64,000 bases of DNA, from contig OZ023205.1 in assembly GCA_963995525.1 (NCBI GenBank), positions 47,979,748 to 48,043,747 on the forward strand, written 5' to 3'. Source of the stretch: Escarpia spicata (Eukaryota > Annelida > Polychaeta > Sabellida > Siboglinidae). A program made the translations under genes and the position numbers. The notes under the pieces were generated by a model, which did no database searches, was not told the origin of the DNA, and worked only from the letters and a program-made list of their open reading frames with translations. Below, in pieces: positions 57,946-64,000 of the stretch. Numbering within the stretch: position 1 is the stretch's first letter; every line of letters starts with the position of its first letter.

Positions 57946-58340
57946 TAATAATAATAACAATTAATAATTATAGAGCCCAATATCCATAATATGCTCAAAG
58001 CGCTGTACAATAAAATTCAATCAGGCGATTTAATGTATACTAATAAAACCTGCAAAAATAAGAAATTTGAGATAGAATGTAGAACGAATAAAGTCAGTTA
58101 TATTAAAACTATTAATTTAAGATTATAAAAAATAAATGTAGATAAATTAGACCTATTATTACTCTATTTACAAAACTGAGTGACTAGTCCCACAGTTGCA
58201 TTTTAATAACTAGACATTCTACTACAGGTTGAATTAAGTCCAAGTCCAAGAAATAAGTCCGGCCTGCTAATATAAACCTAAAAACAACCAAATGTGGGTG
58301 CCACCGGCCAACAACTAGACAATATGCTACTGTAAATTGT
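57946..58340. repeat. LINE-tail-like and duplicated segment
   Basis: TCAAAGCGCTGTACAATAAAATTCAATC resembles LINE 3' regions. TGACTAGTCCCAC...CAACCAAATGTGGGTGCCAC at 58180-58315 recurs at 58995-59085. Confidence 0.6.
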
Positions 58341-58990
58341 AATAAAATTTACCACTAGTGGTGTTGTAGTCTGCCTGAGCTCAAACAACAGAAAAATTGC
58401 AATAAAAAACAAAACAAAAGACAAAACAGAAACATGAATATGTCACATACAATACATAACAGCACTAATCAAATGTCACAAAACACGTGATAAGAAGTAA
58501 AATGTATTTGTATTATGACTATACAAGCGCATGATGTATAAAAATGCCTCAATGTGAATTCATATAAGTAATTATATTTCTACTGCCTCTTGGCACCTAA
58601 ATAAAACAGTGCAATTAAAACACAATGAACTAAACAGAATGGGATGGAGGGAGGGTTGTTTTCTTCGCAAAATAGAAACGTCAAATGACTCGCCAGAACC
58701 GAAATCTTAGCCTGGTAAACAAAGCCGTCTATTGGATCATTTGTGTCACGCGGGATTTCGGCATACCGACGTTAGTTCTCAATCATCCGCTGGGGGACAC
58801 CTTAGTTGTCTACAAATAAGCTAGGCGTCCGCACTACAAGAATATATATGAGGGTAAATATATGGAGTAACAACAAATATAAATACAACGTTTATCATGT
58901 AAAATGTACATGATAAACTGAAACAACAAAAACATGATAGAAATACTGGCCTTGGCTGCTGTTTAATTACTGTCATCAAGAAATACAAAC
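58341..58990. other. No gene recognised
   Basis: AT-rich, no supported feature. Confidence 0.4.
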
Positions 58991-59134
58991 AAAGCCTAGT
59001 GACTAGTCCCACATTAATTAAGTCCAACCATGCTAATCCTGAATATAAACCTAAAAAGCAACCAAATGTGGGTGCCACTGGCCACAAACCATCTGCTTTG
59101 CAGATGGTAGCGAGTACAGAGGATAGCGACTAAA

Positions 59135-59393
59135 ATGATACCAAAACTGACGGATCTTCGTTATGAAATTCGCCTAAAAGAATGTGGTTTAACAACACTA
59201 GAGACCAGGAGATTGAGAGGAGATCAGATAGAAGTGTTTAAAATAATGAATGGTTATGAAAATATTGATAGAAATATTTCTTTCTCAGTTAAGAAAGATA
59301 GAAGGACTAGAGGACATGGAGTTACATTAGCAAAGGAGCAGTGTAGATTAGATATAAGAAAGTTCTCATTTCCACATAGGACTGTAAATAAAT
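59135..59393 (+). pseudogene. LINE RT C-terminus
   Basis: Codes LTDLRYEIRLKECGLTTLE, TRRLRGDQIEVFKIMNGYE and FSFPHRTVN, the conserved end of CR1/Jockey-like RT. Cut off at the LINE tail that follows. Confidence 0.85.
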
Positions 59394-61224
59394 AAATAAA
59401 TAAAAGTACTTATATAGCGACAAATCAATTAAAATTGCCCTCGGGCGCTTTACATACATGCACACGTATATAATAGTATTTTACATAAAAAGAAATGCTA
59501 ACTAAGAAATAAATATGTAAAAAATATAACATTACCTTAAATATAGTTACTAAAAAAAGAGAGATCATTAAAAAAAAGTTTCAATAAATTAAGACATTCT
59601 TATAAACTACTATAAATACATTAATTTATACAAGAAGAATAACCATAAATATGTTAAGAAACTAATAAAACAAAAACTATATTTATCAATAGAAAGTACA
59701 TAAAATGTCCTCGTCGGTGAATTATAAAAACGCTTGTTTAAAAAGGTGAGTCTTCAAAAGTGTTTTAAACACTTGTAGTGATGTTGCTGTCTTGAGTGTA
59801 GGAGGCATATTGTTCCATAGAACCGCCGAGCAAACCGCGAAACGGTGATCACCATGAGTAACAGTTTGTGAGGCCGGTACGAGCAAAAGGCGAGGCTGCG
59901 AGGTAGATCGTAAAGTTCTGTTGATGGGACGGTAGCCAATTAACTCACTTATGTAGTCCGGCGCTAGACCATTCAAGGCACAATACGTAAACACCAGCAT
60001 TTTGTAGGCCGGTCTCAAATGAACGGGTAGCCGGTGTAAACGCTGCAACACGGGCGTGATGTGTTCGTATTTCCTCGTGCGAGTAATTAGGCGAGCGGCA
60101 CTGTACTGCACCCTTTGTAGACGTTGCATCACCGTGTGTGGGAGGCCATAAAGAAGTGCATTCCCATAATCTAAACGGGATGTCACTAGTGCGTGAACAA
60201 GTGTCTTGCATGATTCTTCCGTCAGATGTGGCCGAATTCGCCCAATGTTTCTAATATGATAGTAGCAGCTTTTCACAGTGTTGGCAATCTGCTGTTCCAT
60301 TTTCAGGTTGCTATCAAATAGCACACCCAAACTGCGCACGCACGATGATGGTTGAATTAGATGGCAGGCTACTGTGATGTATACATTGGCAGGCAGACTG
60401 CCGCGTTTCTTCGCTGGAGAAAAAACGATCGCCTAGGATTTCTCTGTGTTCAGTTTTAACTTGTTTCTAGTCAACCATGCAGCCACTTCCGCAACACACA
60501 ATTCCACCTTAGCCAGTGACGCCACAATTGATTCATCTCGTTCAACCGTGAGGTAGATTTGAATGTCATCAGCATAACAGTGATGCCCCATGCCGTGTTT
60601 AGCAACAATATCTCCGATAGGTTTGGTGTACATGCAATACAAAGTAGGGCCGAACACCGACCCTTGGGGGAGGCCACACGCCAAGATTGACTCAACCGAC
60701 TCGGCACTTCCTACTGCCACTTTCTGATACCGTTCGCTAATATATGATTTCAGCCACGCAAGCGCCTTATCGGTGATACCGAATGAGTGTTCAAGTCGAG
60801 TCATCAACAACTCATGATCGACTGTATCAAACGCGGACGACAAATCAAGCATCACGAGAATTGTTGTACATTTCCTATCCAGTGTCGCGGCAATGTCATT
60901 CTTGACACGGAGTAGAGCTGTTTCTGTGGAGTGGCCACGACGGTATGCAGACTGAATAGGGTCGTGCAGAGCATGTTCATCAACGTGCGTGCTAATTTGT
61001 TTTGCAACGACTTTCTCAACCAATTTCGACACAAATGGCAAGTTCGACACTGGCCAGTAGTTGCTCAAAATGTCTTTATCTAGCGTAGGTTTTTTCAGGA
61101 GTGGTTTAACGATTGCATGCTTGAAGTCAGCAGGTACATTTGTTGAGGTGGGAGACGCATTTATCGTTGCGGTGATTAGTGGAACTAACTCATGCCAACA
61201 TTTAACACATAATGATGTACTCAA
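59385..61224 (-). pseudogene. CR1/L2-like LINE ORF2 3' half with a single in-frame TAG
   Basis: The minus strand is open from 61224 to a TAG at 60435-60433 and continues in the same frame to 59722. RT blocks: SNLPFVSKLVEKVVAKQI, YRRGHSTETALLRV, VMLDLSSAFDTVDHELL, CGLPQGSVFGPTLY, the catalytic HCYADDIQIYL, LTRNKLKLNTEKS, then VRSLGVLFDSNLKMEQQI, LVTSRLDYGNALLYGLP and NNMPPTLKTATSL. The 3' UTR runs to about 59395 and ends in (TATT)n on this strand. It lacks the endonuclease half, so it is 5' truncated. One of the best preserved LINE copies here. Confidence 0.9.
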
Positions 61225-61289
61225 ACTATAATGCTCGTATTACAACAACAACGAAACATATTTAGCTACTGGATATTATTTATCACTAC

Positions 61290-62590
61290 GTGATTTACTT
61301 GTGCCAAATAGTATGCCTTACATATGCACGTAAACATCATCCGGATAAATTTAACGCCCGGATAAATGTAAGCGCGACACCGCGGCTAAGCACTGGAGAA
61401 AAAGACAATAAAATTATAAAAGACCTGACGCCCGCAGAATACAAGTTTGTACATCTTCCTCGGAAAAATCGCCGCGGTAATGATATCGGCCTTGTTTACC
61501 AATCGAGTTTCAAGGTGGTTGTTAACCAACGTGATCATATGAAATCTTTCGAGTTCATGGATGTTGATGTTTCATCATCGGGAAACTCCATGAAACTTGT
61601 AATCATTTACCGTCCACCCCCGTCAATAAAAGAATAAACATTCGTACGCTGACTTTCTCATTGAATTTGTAGTTTCGTTGAACACTACGCCCTGGTGACC
61701 TCCCGTTTTGCGATTGTCGGTGATTTCAACATCCACTAGGACGAGCCATCTGACAACATCTGAAACGTTTCGCCGACTTGCTTGAGTCACTCAACATCAT
61801 TCAACATGTTCAAGTTCCAACACACATCGACGGTCACACCATTGATCTGATCCCCACTCTATCCGGAAATCACGGCATAACTTCAACAAAAACATCGTTG
61901 CTGCTGTTTAATCACCTACGGGTGAAGTGTGTCGTCGATATAGAGAAACCGGTCATTCTGCGGAAACCGATCACAAACCGAAAGTACAAAACATTGACAA
62001 GGCTGCGTTTGGTAATGGCATCGCATCGTCGCTTCTGACCACAGTTCCGTCTATCATACAAACAACGAGTGAACTTGCAGATCACTACATGAAATTCTGC
62101 TCAGCCGACGCTTCGGAATGACTGATTCAGTGAATGAAACCATTCACTGAAATGGATGCGATCATATCTAACCGACCGGTCGCTGTCAGTAAATATACCA
62201 GGTGGCGCTTCCAACAAAACTAGCGTCGCTTGTGGCGTCCGTCGAGGATCGGTGCTGGGGCCTCTGTTGTTCTATGCGTACTCAGCACCTATTGGTGATA
62301 TCATCAGAAGACACGACCTGGGCTTCAACTTCTGCGCGCACGATACCCGGCTATACATAAAATTTGCGATGACCGAAATCAACAGAATGTTGTCTCTACG
62401 CCGAATTGAGCACTGCACCAACGACGTCCGCGTGTGAATGATAACAAAACGGTCGCACTTGTGTTAGCATCCCGAAACAATCAAGCGAAACACAATTGAC
62501 ATCACCGTAGTCACAATTGGCGACTGCGACATAACGTCAAGACCTACTGACAGAAACATCGGCGTTGTATTCGACTCGGAAATGTCGATG
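61290..62590 (+). pseudogene. Plus-strand LINE, endonuclease and decayed RT
   Basis: Codes PRKNRRGNDIGLVYQSSF, VIIYRPPPS (61290-61637), NIIQHVQVPTHIDGHTIDL (61778 on) and an RT part with VRRGSVLGPLLFYAYSAPIG and FCAHDTRLY, in which the catalytic ADD has become AHD (62156-62437). It lies head to head with the minus-strand LINE of related type. Confidence 0.85.
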
Positions 62591-62599
62591 GTCCCCAGT

Positions 62600-63445
62600 A
62601 AACAAGGAACCAGTTTTGAACCAGTTTGTCACGTGTCATACTGGTTCATAACTGGTACGGCTCCACCAGTATGTGCATTCACGTGTAGTCACGTGAATAC
62701 ACGGGTTCTGCCTATTTTCACGAGGTTTGAACCAGTTTGACACGTGTCGTACTGATTCAGAACTGGTACGGCTCCACCAGTACGTGTCTTCGCGTGAATT
62801 CTCGGGTTAATTCACGTGTGAAACTGGGGAAACTAGTACGGTTCCAGGGAAACGAGTAATCACGTGAATTCACGGGTTAATTCACGCGTGAAACTAGGGA
62901 ACTGGTACGGTTCTAGGGGAACGAGTAATCACGTGAGAATTCACGGGTTAATTCACGTGTGAAACTGGGACAACTGGTACGGTTCCTGGAGAACGAGCAA
63001 TCACGTGAATTCACGGGTTAATTCACGTGTGGAACTGGGGAAACTGGTACGGTTCCAGAGGAACGAGTAATCACGTTTATTCTCGGGTTAATTCACGTGT
63101 GAAACTGGGGGAACTGGTACGGTTCCAGGGGAACGAGTAATCACGTGAGAATTCACGAGTTAATTCACGTGTGAAACTGGGGAAACTGGTACGGTTCCAG
63201 AGGAACGAGTAATCACGTTTATTCTCGGGTTAATTCACGTGTGAAACTGGGGCAACTGGTACGGTTCCTGGAGAACGAGCAATCACGTGAATTCACGGGT
63301 TAATTCACGTGTGGAACTGGGGAAACTGGTACGGTTCCAGAGGAACGAGTAATCACGTTTATTCTCGGGTTAATTCACGTGTGGAACTGTGGAAAATTGT
63401 ACGGTTCTAGGGGAAATAGTATTCACGTGAATTCAGGAGTAACTT
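62600..63445. repeat. Satellite of about 70 bp units rich in CACGTG
   Basis: The unit contains CACGTGAATTCACGGGTTAA, TTCACGTGTGAAACTGGGG, then AACTGGTACGGTTCCAG and AACGAGTAAT. About ten units, with a block of about 210 bp repeated at 62990-63190 and 63200-63400. The first units (62600-62800) are diverged, with GAACCAGTTT words. Confidence 0.92.
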
Positions 63446-64000
63446 AAGCGGCTGCCGATGCTACGTTGATATGCGTGGATATCAATAGTTCATCAGATCA
63501 GCAATAATCGACATATGGGCTAATTAGGTATTAGTCAAATAATTTATTAGTCACGATTATGTGCAATTTTGTGCGTGTCTCAGTTTCCACCCTTTAGTGT
63601 AAAACCGTATTGTTTTGTCAACATTTATATTCCTTTCATTATAAGCAATACATTTGATACGGTTATGTGCGTTGAACACACAGACCACATTCTCATAAAC
63701 CAAGGTTAATATCAAAGAAACCTAGATATATCGTTTATTGTCAAACCTACATTTAATATATATATATATATATAATATTGTGTTGCCATTTAAGTAACTA
63801 TGCACAATGTACCGACATTCATCACAGTTTGTTGATAACTAATCATATACCTTGAACATACACATACATACTTGGTAAATATGCAGACAAATAAAATAAA
63901 GTCGTTTCAAATGTTCTATTAATATAGATACCTAAGTGATCAAATTATATATTTTAATTGGGGTACTGCCAATTACTGAGACCATAATTATATTCGCAAG
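63446..64000. other. No gene; short (TA)n
   Basis: AT-rich, with TA repeats at 63756-63774. Confidence 0.5.

Overview
The window is eukaryotic nuclear DNA: AT-rich, intron-bearing, with microsatellites and very many transposable elements from many superfamilies, mostly in small broken copies. The mix (CR1/L2-like, RTE-like and other LINEs, tRNA-derived SINEs, gypsy-type LTR elements, hAT, PIF/Harbinger-like and TTAA MITEs, and a Polinton-like element) suggests a marine invertebrate, such as a lancelet-, hemichordate- or mollusc-like genome. The species cannot be fixed from sequence alone. The only host-gene-like coding sequence I recognise is a set of exons of a DHX36-like DExH helicase at 44.8-48.5 kb.

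The outstanding object is a compact virus-like transposon at 7999-15857 (7,859 bp). It has near-identical terminal inverted repeats of about 262 bp that begin AG, and a 6-bp target duplication CACAGT on both sides, which are the end features of Polintons/Mavericks. It carries an rve integrase (one frameshift), a packaging-type ATPase, a small basic protein with a hydrophobic GGFL tail resembling adintovirus/adenovirus pX-type proteins, and a 247-aa family of unknown function. It also carries a NADAR-domain (YbiA-like) gene cut by one in-frame TAA, a spliced gene with an RPA-like zinc motif, and a second spliced gene. I see no family-B DNA polymerase, protease or jelly-roll capsid gene, so it is about half the usual Polinton size. 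Five genes have a TATA box 30-38 nt before the ATG, two of them lying inside the end of the preceding ORF. The leftmost gene has two possible 7-nt microexons whose inclusion (0, 1 or 2) would select each of the three open frames of its second exon.

Region by region: 0-3.4 kb holds two decayed LINEs; 3.4-8 kb holds dispersed repeats, a SINE and a microsatellite; 8-15.9 kb is the Polinton-like element. A TTAA-flanked MITE lies at 16.7-17.4 kb and SINEs at 20-20.5 kb. At 21.1-23.5 kb is a gypsy-type element with perfect 5-bp TSDs in which gag is joined to the integrase tail, and at 24.6-25.6 kb a second, smaller LTR element. From 25.8 to 30 kb there are LINE fragments and a hAT transposase pseudogene. 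A 36-bp satellite lies at 32.9-34.6 kb and a 38-bp minisatellite at 34.9-35.3 kb. From 35.3 to 44.7 kb one minus-strand LINE is split by a 6.6-kb Harbinger-like element, which itself contains a 4.2-kb hAT, which in turn holds a MITE. The helicase exons follow at 44.8-48.5 kb. From 49 to 62.6 kb there are more LINE, SINE and hAT copies, including a 1.76-kb hAT inserted in a LINE endonuclease domain and a LINE broken by one stop codon. A 70-bp satellite rich in CACGTG lies at 62.6-63.45 kb.
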